From the NCBI GenBank assembly GCA_947600345.1, contig CANQGC010000130.1, forward strand, positions 1-7,792: a DNA stretch of 7,792 nt, written 5' to 3'. The DNA comes from an uncultured Clostridia bacterium (GTDB lineage: Bacteria > Bacillota > Clostridia > Christensenellales > Aristaeellaceae). A program made the translations under genes and the position numbers. Position 1 is the first letter of the stretch; each line of letters starts with the position of its first letter. Below are positions 1-5,321 of this stretch, in pieces. The notes beneath the pieces are model-generated. The model saw only the letters and a program-made list of their open reading frames with translations, was not told where the DNA came from and searched no databases.

Positions 1-272
1 CAAGGAACCTCAGGTTCCTTGGCAGGAATTCTTAAGGGACAGAGTCCCTTAAGCAGGTCTGGGCGGAGCCCAGCGTAACCCCATAGGCTGCGCCCAGCAG
101 GCGGCTGCGGTCTGCGCACAGCGGCTTCGCTCCCCTGCGGCCCGCGGTATCCAATCACAGCTTTGGCAATGCGCACCAGCGCTCCATCGCCTCCATACCG
201 CGGGCCGCCGCGGCGCGGAGTTGAATTGGCAAGCCGGGAGGCTTGTCAATTCAAGGCAGCCGCCACTAACTC
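1..272 (+). repeat. Repeat module M1, copy A (left end cut by the window)
   Basis: This is a chain of hairpins. The first is CAAGGAACC-TCA-GGTTCCTTG (1-21). The second is CTTAAGGGAC-AGA-GTCCCTTAAG (31-53). The third is CTGGGC-GGA-GCCCAG from about 58. A 14-bp GC clamp, GCGGCCCGCGGTAT (137-150) with its complement at 195-208, encloses 44 nt. The last is TTGAATTGGCAAGCC (221-235) with its complement at 240-254, which has one G-T position. The module ends at GGCAGCCGCCACTAACTC. The upstream boundary lies outside the window. Frames through it are by-products of the palindromes. Confidence 0.9.
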
Positions 273-278
273 TATAAT
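250..278 (+). promoter_or_regulatory. Possible promoter at the M1/M2 junction, copy A
   Basis: TATAAT (273-278) lies exactly 17 bp after TTCAAG (250-255). The -35 match is weak and there is no TG extension. It would drive plus-strand transcription into M2, where there is no gene. The second M1/M2 junction has TATAAA at the same spacing. Confidence 0.3.
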
Positions 279-624
279 AGCGCTGCGCTTGCACGCTGGC
301 GCGTCGCCAAAGCGATGCTTTGTTCTTCTATATGATGCGCAGGCGCGAAGCGCTGCGCAGGGGGGTCGGAATCCCCACTGGGGATTCCGGTCAGCGGCGG
401 CGCTTTGCGCCGTCGCTGCATGGGTTCCGCCTCACGGCGGCAAAGGTGCCCTGCCGGGCACGTGGACGCCTCACGGCGTGGGTTTGGGAATCTCCACTGG
501 AGATTCCCTACAGCGAAAACCCTTGCGGGTTTCCGCTGCTGCCTCACGGCAGGGGCGCCTGCCGGCGGCCCAAGGAGAGATGGGGAGCGTCAAGCGCTCC
601 CCGTTCCCTCCTTGGATTCTCCCC
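273..624 (+). repeat. Repeat module M2, copy A (long form with a duplicated cassette)
   Basis: Hairpins in order: GGAATCCCC-ACT-GGGGATTCC (368-388); CAGC...GCTG stem around TTT (392-418); CCGCC-TCAC-GGCGG (427-440); GTGCCC-TGCC-GGGCAC (446-461); ACGCC-TCAC-GGCGT (466-479); GGGAATCTCC-ACT-GGAGATTCCC (486-508); CAGC...GCTG stem around TTGC (511-538); CTGCC-TCAC-GGCAG (539-552); and a nested terminal hairpin with CCAAGGAG (570-577) pairing CTCCTTGG (608-615) and GGGGAGCG-TCAAG-CGCTCCCC (582-602) inside. The ACT hairpin plus CAGC stem occurs twice, making this copy about 125 bp longer than copy C. No coding frame is supported. Confidence 0.88.
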
Positions 625-816
625 TCCCTTTCCTGACCAGGGCTGCGGCCCTGGACCCGGGGAGGAACCGAGGGTAGTTCAGCTGCGAAGGTTTGGTTAC
701 GCGGGGACCTCGACCCCCGCGTCGTGAGGTTTCGTTGTTCTGGGGCTGCGCCCCCGGACCCCTGCTGGTATGGGTTACGGTTTAGGGCTACGGTGGGGGC
801 TTCCGCCCCCTCCCCC
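625..816. other. Intergenic tail M3 after M2 copy A, downstream of the EamA gene
   Basis: No gene is seen here. The stretch begins with CCAGGGC-TGCG-GCCCTGG (637-654), also present after M2 copy C, and has further GC hairpins including GGGGGC-TTCC-GCCCCC (795-810) just past the EamA stop. None is followed by a T-run on either strand, so none is a standard intrinsic terminator. A block around 671-745 resembles 3976-4020. Confidence 0.6.
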
Positions 817-1677
817 CTACCTTCTCCCCTCCTGCACGAGCTCTCCGATCATCGCGCCGCCGATGATGCAGACTGCGCCGACGATCTGGAGCGCCGTCAT
901 CCTCTCCCCGAGCAGCAGCACGGCGAAGACTACGGCGGAGAGCGGTTCGAGGTAGCCGCAGATGGCGACCGTCTGCACCGGCAGTTTCGCCAGCGGGGAG
1001 AAGTACAGGTAGCAGCCGATGCCGGTATTGACGATGCCGAGAACGAGGATCCAGCCCCACGCCCCGCTCGGGACGTGGATGACGAACGCCTGCTTGAACC
1101 CGACAAAGACCGCGACCGTCAGGAAGCTGACCGTCAGCTGGATCACCGAGTTCTCCAGGCCGGTGATGCGCTCGGACTTGCGGTTCAGCGTCACCATGAA
1201 GGCGTACATGACCGCCGACATCGCGCCGCAGAACAGCCCCCAGCGGTTGCCCGCGCCCGCCAGCTTGCCGTTGACGAGCAGTATGCCGGCCAGCACGATG
1301 GCGAAGCCCGCGACCTTGGGCCGGGTCAGCCGCTCCTGAAACAGCAGCGGCGACAGGATCATCACGATGACCGGGCCGCAGTAGTACAGCAGCGACGCGA
1401 AGCTGACGCCGATCTGCTGGTAGGCCTCGTAGAGGAACATCCAGCTGGTTCCCATCGCGATGCCGGAGAGCGTTATGAGCAGCGCGTCCCTTCCGTGGCC
1501 CTTGAGGTGGAACTTATTCTTCCCCAGCAGGAACAGCGCGATCAGGAGGATGCTGCCGATCATCGTTCGGAGGAAGACGATCTCGTAGCTGTCGAGGGCG
1601 ATGTTGCTGGCGACGATGCCGTTTAGGCCGAACAGCAGCAGGGCGCAGAGGTATTTGATGAGAGGGGTTTTGTTCAT
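817..1677 (-). CDS. EamA-family (DMT superfamily) transporter
   Basis: This is a 286-residue integral membrane protein of the drug/metabolite transporter superfamily, with two tandem EamA repeats of about five helices each. Hydrophobic stretches are visible near residues 8-27, 34-52, 66-83, 92-112, 122-138, 146-164, 178-195, 206-224, 234-256 and 263-280, so about ten helices fit the family. The typical end-of-repeat signatures are LLFQERLT (residues 111-118) and LLLGERMT (254-261), the latter preceded by the conserved YLEPLSAVV. Family members export or import small metabolites such as amino acids across the cytoplasmic membrane; the substrate cannot be read from sequence. I start at the ATG at 1675-1677 because AAGGAG lies 8 nt upstream and the protein then opens with a normal first helix. 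The open frame continues upstream to 1782, but that part is repeat DNA. The gene ends in TAG. Repeat modules flank it on both sides. Confidence 0.93.
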   Translation of the reverse strand: MNKTPLIKYLCALLLFGLNGIVASNIALDSYEIVFLRTMIGSILLIALFLLGKNKFHLKGHGRDALLITLSGIAMGTSWMFLYEAYQQIGVSFASLLYYCGPVIVMILSPLLFQERLTRPKVAGFAIVLAGILLVNGKLAGAGNRWGLFCGAMSAVMYAFMVTLNRKSERITGLENSVIQLTVSFLTVAVFVGFKQAFVIHVPSGAWGWILVLGIVNTGIGCYLYFSPLAKLPVQTVAICGYLEPLSAVVFAVLLLGERMTALQIVGAVCIIGGAMIGELVQEGRR

Positions 1678-1731
1678 GGGTGGGGCTCCTTGGGGGTGGT
1701 TGGGTAGGTGGGCGGTCGTGGCGTTTTGGAG
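1678..1731 (-). other. C-rich, G-poor leader between repeat M1 and the EamA gene
   Basis: On the minus strand this 54-nt stretch is mostly C and A. It has only about six G residues, half of them in the ribosome binding site. It has no hairpin and no recognisable -10 element. It directly follows the CACTAACTC end of M1. The gap ahead of the PhzF gene has a similar composition. A leader like this would be single-stranded and could bind Rho or another factor, which is inference only. Confidence 0.35.
1686..1691 (-). promoter_or_regulatory. Ribosome binding site of the EamA gene
   Basis: The minus strand reads AAGGAG with 8 nt to the ATG at 1677. It fixes the start and rules out the longer frame that begins inside the palindrome at 1782. 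Confidence 0.85.
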
Positions 1732-1987
1732 AGTTAGTGGCGGCTGCCTTGAATTGGCAAGCCTTCTGGCTTGCCAATTCAACTCTGCGCCGCGGCGGCC
1801 CGCGGTATGGGGACGATGGGGCGTTTGTGCGCTTGGACCGGGCCTGGATTTGGTACCGCGGGTCGCTGGGGAGACGCTGGGCTCCGCCCAAACCCGTTCG
1901 GGCGCTGCCCGGACCTGCTTAAGGGACGCTGTCCCTTAAGAATTCCTGCCAAGGAACCTGAGGTTCCTTGGATTCTCCCTTCTGGGG
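1732..1987 (-). repeat. Repeat module M1, copy B (reverse orientation, shortened)
   Basis: This M1 copy reads on the minus strand from CCCCAGAAGGGAGAATCC at 1987 to CACTAACT at 1732. It contains the CCAAGGAACC palindrome, CTTAAGGGAC-GCT-GTCCCTTAAG (1918-1940), two GC hairpins, the GC clamp with arms 1795-1808 and 1853-1866 around 44 nt, and a perfect 15-bp stem (1749-1763 with 1768-1782) closed by TTCT. It lacks an internal piece of about 50 bp that copies A, C and D carry between the GCCCAGCGT segment and the clamp. Its outer 114 bp match copy C with one difference. Confidence 0.9.
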
Positions 1988-2026
1988 GGCACGCTGGAGG
2001 CCGAGGATTCTGCGCTGGATGGTGCG

Positions 2027-3247
2027 CTATTTTATGGCGCGCCTGAGGATTTCGCGCGCTGCAAGCTCGGCCGATGCCCAGGCCCAGTGGAGGTTATAGC
2101 CGCCACAGTCGCCGTCCACGTCCAGCACCTCGCCCACGGCGAACAGGTTCGGCGTCAGCTTCGATTCCAGCGTGTCCGGGTCGAACCCGCTCAGCTCCGC
2201 GCCACCGCAGGTCACCTGCGCCTGGTCAAAGCCCAGCGTGCCGCTGGCCGGGAGCGTCCAGCCCGTCAGCCGGTCGTAGATCGCCCGGCGCTCCTCCGCG
2301 CTGAGCTCCGATGCCTTCTTCGTCAGCTTGCCCACGCCCGCCGCCTTCACCAGCGCCTGGCCCAGGCGCTTCGGCGTCAGCCCGCTCAGGAAGTCCTCCA
2401 TCATGCGCTCCGGCAGCAGCTCCGCCAGCCGGTCGATCATCTCCGGGCCCTCGCCCGGCAGGAAGTTCAGCCGGAGCACGCAGCGCTTATTCTCCCGCAG
2501 CGCCAGGTTCAGCGGCCGCGCCAGCTGCATTGCGGCGATGCCAGACACCGTGCCGTCGCCGAAGAGGATCTCGCCCACCTCCCGGCGCAGCTTCTCCCGG
2601 CCGCAGAGCAGCTCGACCACGCCGCGCATGCGGATGCCCTTGAGTCCGCGCACGGCGGCGGGATCGGTGCGGACAGGCGCGATGGCGGGCAGCCTGGGCG
2701 CGATCTTATGGCCCAGGGCCTCCAGCAGCACATAGCCGTCGCCGCAGCCGCCCAGCTTGGGCGCGGCGAGTCCGCCCGTGGCGAGGACGGCGAAGTCCGC
2801 CGCGGCAGTGCGGCCGCCTTCGGAGCAGATGCGCAGGCTCCGGCCCCGGCGGAAGAGCTTTGCGACCTGGAAGCCGGTGATAATCTCGCAGCCGAGCTCC
2901 ACGGCGCGCAGCCGCAGGGCGTCCAGCACGCCGGCGGCCTGGTTGCTGGCGGGATAGACGCGGCCCTCATCATCGCTGACGCAGAGCACGCCGAGCTCCG
3001 CGAAGCGCTCCATGGCGCCCTTAGGGGGGAGTACGCGCAGGGCGGCGCCGACGAAGCGGGGATCGCCGCGGTAGTGGCCGGGTGCGGCGTTGAGGTTGGT
3101 CAGGTTGCAGCGGCCGTTGCCGGTAGCGAGGAGCTTGCGGCCGACGCGGTCCTGCTTTTCGTAGATGGTTACTTGTAGCCCTGCTCTTGCCAGGGCGCAG
3201 GCAGCGAATAGTCCGGCGGCGCCGCCGCCAATGATCGCCGCTCTCAC
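2027..3247 (-). CDS. HI0933/YhiN-family NAD(P)/FAD-dependent oxidoreductase
   Basis: This is a 406-residue cytoplasmic flavoprotein of the HI0933-like family, sometimes annotated as aminoacetone oxidase-like or BaiN-like. The N-terminal Rossmann motif GGGAAGL (residues 7-13) is followed by YEK (29-31), whose acidic residue normally binds the adenosine ribose of FAD. The family signature GRKLLATGNGRCNLTN follows near residues 36-51. A second FAD-contacting stretch, VLATGG, lies mid-protein. The C-terminal block NLFAVGEVLDVDGDCGGYNL is the standard closing FAD motif. Length matches the family (about 400-420). The reaction is not settled for most members; BaiN of bile-acid 7-dehydroxylating clostridia belongs here, but nothing nearby points to bile acids. 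I choose the GTG at 3245-3247 because GAGGG lies 7 nt upstream and the Rossmann strand begins at once. A TTG at 3274 would add nine unlikely residues. A near-perfect 114-bp inverted repeat brackets the gene. Confidence 0.92.
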   Translation of the reverse strand: MRAAIIGGGAAGLFAACALARAGLQVTIYEKQDRVGRKLLATGNGRCNLTNLNAAPGHYRGDPRFVGAALRVLPPKGAMERFAELGVLCVSDDEGRVYPASNQAAGVLDALRLRAVELGCEIITGFQVAKLFRRGRSLRICSEGGRTAAADFAVLATGGLAAPKLGGCGDGYVLLEALGHKIAPRLPAIAPVRTDPAAVRGLKGIRMRGVVELLCGREKLRREVGEILFGDGTVSGIAAMQLARPLNLALRENKRCVLRLNFLPGEGPEMIDRLAELLPERMMEDFLSGLTPKRLGQALVKAAGVGKLTKKASELSAEERRAIYDRLTGWTLPASGTLGFDQAQVTCGGAELSGFDPDTLESKLTPNLFAVGEVLDVDGDCGGYNLHWAWASAELAAREILRRAIK

Positions 3248-3254
3248 AATTGAT

Positions 3255-3259
3255 CCCTC
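3255..3259 (-). promoter_or_regulatory. Ribosome binding site supporting the GTG start of the flavoprotein
   Basis: The minus strand reads GAGGG, 7 nt before the GTG at 3247. No comparable site serves the in-frame TTG at 3274. Confidence 0.7.
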
Positions 3260-3266
3260 TTTTCCA

Positions 3267-3280
3267 GCGGGCAAGCCCGC
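3267..3280 (-). promoter_or_regulatory. Small GC hairpin just upstream of the flavoprotein ribosome binding site
   Basis: GCGGG (3267-3271) and CCCGC (3276-3280) form a perfect 5-bp stem around a CAAG loop. In the transcript it would end 7 nt before GAGGG, so it could affect ribosome access. It may also be a remnant of the repeat-rich gap. No -10 sequence is evident next to it. Confidence 0.3.
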
Positions 3281-3309
3281 ATAAAGTAGGCTCCAAAGTT
3301 CCCCCGTAG

Positions 3310-3617
3310 CCCCAGAAGGGAGAATCCAAGGAACCTCAGGTTCCTTGGCAGGAATTCTTAAGGGACAGCGTCCCTTAAGCAGGTCCGGGCAGCGCCCGAA
3401 CGGGTCTGGGCGGAGCCCAGCGTAGCCCCATAGGCTGCGCCCAGCAGGCGGCCGCGGCTTAAGAGCAAAGGCAGCGCTCCCAGCGGCCCGCGGTATTCAG
3501 CCATAGCTTCGGTAATGCGAACCACCGTCTCGCCGTCCCCATACCGCGGGCCGCCGCGGCGCGGAGTTGAATTGGCAAGCCGGCAGGCTTGCCAATTCAA
3601 GGCAGCCGCCACTAACT
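3310..3617 (+). repeat. Repeat module M1, copy C (complete)
   Basis: This is the full-length reference copy. It runs from CCCCAGAAGGGAGAATCC through the CCAAGGAACC palindrome, CTTAAGGGAC-AGC-GTCCCTTAAG (3357-3379), CGGGC-AGC-GCCCG, CTGGGC-GGA-GCCCAG, the 14-bp clamp (3483-3496 with 3541-3554, 44 nt between) and the perfect 15-bp stem TTGAATTGGCAAGCC (3567-3581) with its complement (3586-3600), ending at CACTAACTC. It sits immediately upstream of the flavoprotein gene, in the opposite orientation to that gene. Confidence 0.92.
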
Positions 3618-3624
3618 CTATAAA
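3596..3624 (+). promoter_or_regulatory. Possible promoter at the M1/M2 junction, copy C
   Basis: TATAAA (3619-3624) follows TTCAAG (3596-3601) by 17 bp, as at the copy A junction. The match is weaker than in copy A. Confidence 0.22.
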
Positions 3625-3845
3625 GCGCTGCGCTTGCACGCTGGCGCTGGGCCAAAGCGATAATTCGTTTTGGCGGGGCGCAGGCGCGAAGCGCTGCGCA
3701 GGGGGATCGGAATCCCCACTGGGGATTCCGGTCAGCAACGGCCCTGCGGGCCGCTGCTGCTGCCTCACGGCAGGGGCGCCTGCCGGCGGCCCAAGGAGAG
3801 ATGGGGAGCGTCAAGCGCTCCCCGTTCCCTCCTTGGATTCTCCCC
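3618..3845 (+). repeat. Repeat module M2, copy C (short form)
   Basis: The module starts TATAAAGCGCTGCGC and contains GGAATCCCC-ACT-GGGGATTCC (3709-3729), a CAGC...GCTG stem around TGC (3733-3759), CTGCC-TCAC-GGCAG (3760-3773) and the nested terminal hairpin CCAAGGAG (3791-3798)/CTCCTTGG (3829-3836) enclosing GGGGAGCG-TCAAG-CGCTCCCC (3803-3823). It ends at GGATTCTCCCC. It is joined head to tail to M1 copy C. Confidence 0.9.
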
Positions 3846-4160
3846 TCCCCTTCCTGACCAGGGCTGCGGCCCTGGACCCGGGGCTGGCGTTAGTACTCCT
3901 TGCGGAACGTTCGGTTATCGGGCCGACAATACCGGCCCTCTGTAGCCTTTGGTTTTTGGGTCACGGGGGTTACCGGGGGTAGTTCGTATTGCGAAGGTTT
4001 CGTTGCGCCGCGGTTGCGCGCCGCGGCGGCCGTGGGGCTGCGGGCTGGAGCCCGCAGCGTTGGGGGACGTCGGGGAAGGGACGGCGTTCGCTCTCCGCTT
4101 CCCTCCGTTGCTGCGCTCGCTGGCAAGCCTTAATTCGTCCGCCTCCCGCCAACCGCGCGT
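3846..4160. other. Intergenic tail M3 after M2 copy C, downstream of the PhzF gene
   Basis: No gene is supported in these 315 bases. The stretch opens with the same CCAGGGC-TGCG-GCCCTGG hairpin as copy A (about 3857-3874). It has a GGGTAGTTC...GCGAAGGTTT block near 3976-4000 shared with 671-700, and a 9-bp stem GCTGCGGGC-TGGA-GCCCGCAGC (4037-4058). The last could shape the 3' end of the PhzF transcript but lacks a T-run. Confidence 0.55.
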
Positions 4161-4943
4161 CTACAACTCGGCAACAACTTCAGAGACCGCTACCAAGGCG
4201 GCCTCTCCGCTGATGGTGATGCGGTTGTTTTCTTCCATTCTGCAATGCAGATAGCCGCCGCGCTTTGATGCCTGATAGGCATAGATTTCCGCTTTGTTCA
4301 GCTGCTTAGCCCAGAACGCGGCGATCTGACAATGCGCCGAACCGCAGACGGGATCTTCCGCGATGCTCAGCTTTGGGCAGAAGCTGCGGGACACGCAGTC
4401 GGTTTCGGTTCCGCGCGCGGTGGCATTCTGAATTCGTCCCTCGATGTCGGTCAGGAGCGTCTGATCCGGGTTCATATTTCGAACAGTGTCTTCGGAATCA
4501 AAGACGCAGACCAGATCGAGGCCAAGCACCGCTTGGATCGGGCGCGCTCCAAACGCCCTTTCCATTGCGTCCGTGACCGGGATTTCCTTCAGCTCGTAGG
4601 TGGGAAAATCCATTTCGTACAGGCTTCCCCTGCGGCGGATTGTCAGCTCGCCGCTGAGCGTGTTGAATCTTACTTCGCTGCGCTCCGGTTCGTAGAAGTT
4701 GAGGATCACAAACGATGATGCCAGCGTCGCGTGACCGCACAGCTCAACCTCCGTTCCCGGTGTAAACCAGCGCAGGTGATAGCCGCTCTCTTCCTTTACG
4801 ATAAAGGCGGTCTCCGACAGATTGTTCTCCATTGCCAGCTTCATCATGGATTCTTCGGAGGGCCAGCTTTCCATGACGCAGACGGCGGCCGGATTGCCCG
4901 CGAACGGTTTGTTGGTAAATGCGTCTACGATGTATTGTTTCAT
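4161..4943 (-). CDS. PhzF-family protein (phenazine biosynthesis-like isomerase/epimerase fold)
   Basis: This is a 260-residue protein of the PhzF family, which has the diaminopimelate-epimerase-like two-lobed fold. The N-terminal pattern VDAFTNKPFAGNPAAV (residues 6-21) is diagnostic. Glu44 in NNLSETAF aligns with the catalytic glutamate of PhzF. RWFTPGTEVELCGHATLAS carries the conserved histidine of the first lobe. EDPVCGSAHCQIAAFW is the second-lobe counterpart of the usual DPxxGSAH motif. The key residues are intact, so the protein should be active, but most PhzF-like proteins outside phenazine operons have no known substrate. No phenazine genes are nearby, so a phenazine role is unlikely. 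The ATG at 4943 has AGAGGT 7 nt upstream; the frame ends in TAG. Its GC content looks lower than that of the neighbours in the lines I counted (about 48-63 percent, against up to 75 percent in helD), which could mean different ancestry. Confidence 0.93.
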   Translation of the reverse strand: MKQYIVDAFTNKPFAGNPAAVCVMESWPSEESMMKLAMENNLSETAFIVKEESGYHLRWFTPGTEVELCGHATLASSFVILNFYEPERSEVRFNTLSGELTIRRRGSLYEMDFPTYELKEIPVTDAMERAFGARPIQAVLGLDLVCVFDSEDTVRNMNPDQTLLTDIEGRIQNATARGTETDCVSRSFCPKLSIAEDPVCGSAHCQIAAFWAKQLNKAEIYAYQASKRGGYLHCRMEENNRITISGEAALVAVSEVVAEL

Positions 4944-5007
4944 TGGGGGTACCTCTGCGGTTGCCGGTTTGGCGAAGCGTTGGGGGGTGGGCGTGGCGAG
5001 GGATGAG
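4944..5007 (-). other. C-rich leader between repeat M1 and the PhzF gene
   Basis: This 64-nt gap is C-rich and G-poor on the minus strand and follows the CACTAACTC end of M1, like the gap ahead of the EamA gene. The two share a CGCCACG block followed by C-runs. No promoter is recognisable. Confidence 0.3.
4951..4956 (-). promoter_or_regulatory. Ribosome binding site of the PhzF-family gene
   Basis: The minus strand reads AGAGGT with 7 nt to the ATG at 4943. It rules out the upstream in-repeat start near 5058. Confidence 0.75.
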
Positions 5008-5294
5008 AGTTAGTGGCGGCTGCCTTGAATTGGGAAGCCGGGAGGCTTCCCAATTCAACTCCGCGCCGCGGCGGCCCGCGGATTGGTTACGGCGGGGCGC
5101 TGGTGCGCATTGCCGGGCTGGGATTGGGTACCGCGGGCCGCTGGGGAGCGTGGCCTTGTGCCTCGAGCCGCAACTGCCTTCTATGCGCAGCCTCAGGGGT
5201 TACGCTGGGCGCTGCCCAGACCTGCTCAAGGGACGCTGTCCCTTGAGAATTCCTGCCAAGGAACCTGAGGTTCCTTGGATTCTCCCTTCTGGGG
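5008..5294 (-). repeat. Repeat module M1, copy D (reverse orientation)
   Basis: This M1 copy reads on the minus strand. Its stems differ from other copies on both arms. The long stem is TTGAATTGGGAAGCC (5025-5039) with GGCTTCCCAATTCAA (5044-5058), where other copies have GGCAAGCC and GGCTTGCC. The short stem is CTCAAGGGAC-GCT-GTCCCTTGAG (5225-5247), where other copies have CTTAAG ends. The clamp arms lie at 5071-5081 and 5131-5141. The copy lies between helD and the PhzF gene. Confidence 0.9.
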
Positions 5295-5321
5295 CCGCGC
5301 CTTTTCCTTGGGTTCTTCGCC

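Noticed and set aside
163..636. Plus-strand frame through M1-M2 giving peptides such as PYRGPPRRGVELAS, recurring in several copies
   Set aside because: Copy D has a stop codon in the equivalent frame, stems change to preserve pairing rather than codons, and no ribosome binding site precedes it.
795..810. GGGGGC-TTCC-GCCCCC hairpin as intrinsic terminator of the EamA gene
   Set aside because: The position is right, just past the stop, but no U-tract follows on the minus strand; kept only as a hairpin in the M3 description.
724..1626. 300-residue plus-strand open frame opposite the EamA gene
   Set aside because: It lies antisense to a well-supported transporter, has low-complexity D/E/R/H-rich composition typical of antisense frames in GC-rich DNA, and shows no domain.
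1678..1782. N-terminal extension of the EamA protein starting in the M1 stem (MNWQARRLANS)
   Set aside because: The TTG start is inside a palindrome; the ATG at 1677 has an excellent ribosome binding site and gives the family's normal N-terminus.
2087..3178. 363-residue plus-strand open frame opposite the flavoprotein gene
   Set aside because: It is antisense to a gene with intact FAD motifs; its A/R/Q/H-rich composition is a GC-rich shadow.
1..5294. Possible CRISPR array because of many short repeats
   Set aside because: There are no regularly spaced identical repeats with unique spacers; the repeats are long, dispersed, in both orientations and palindromic.
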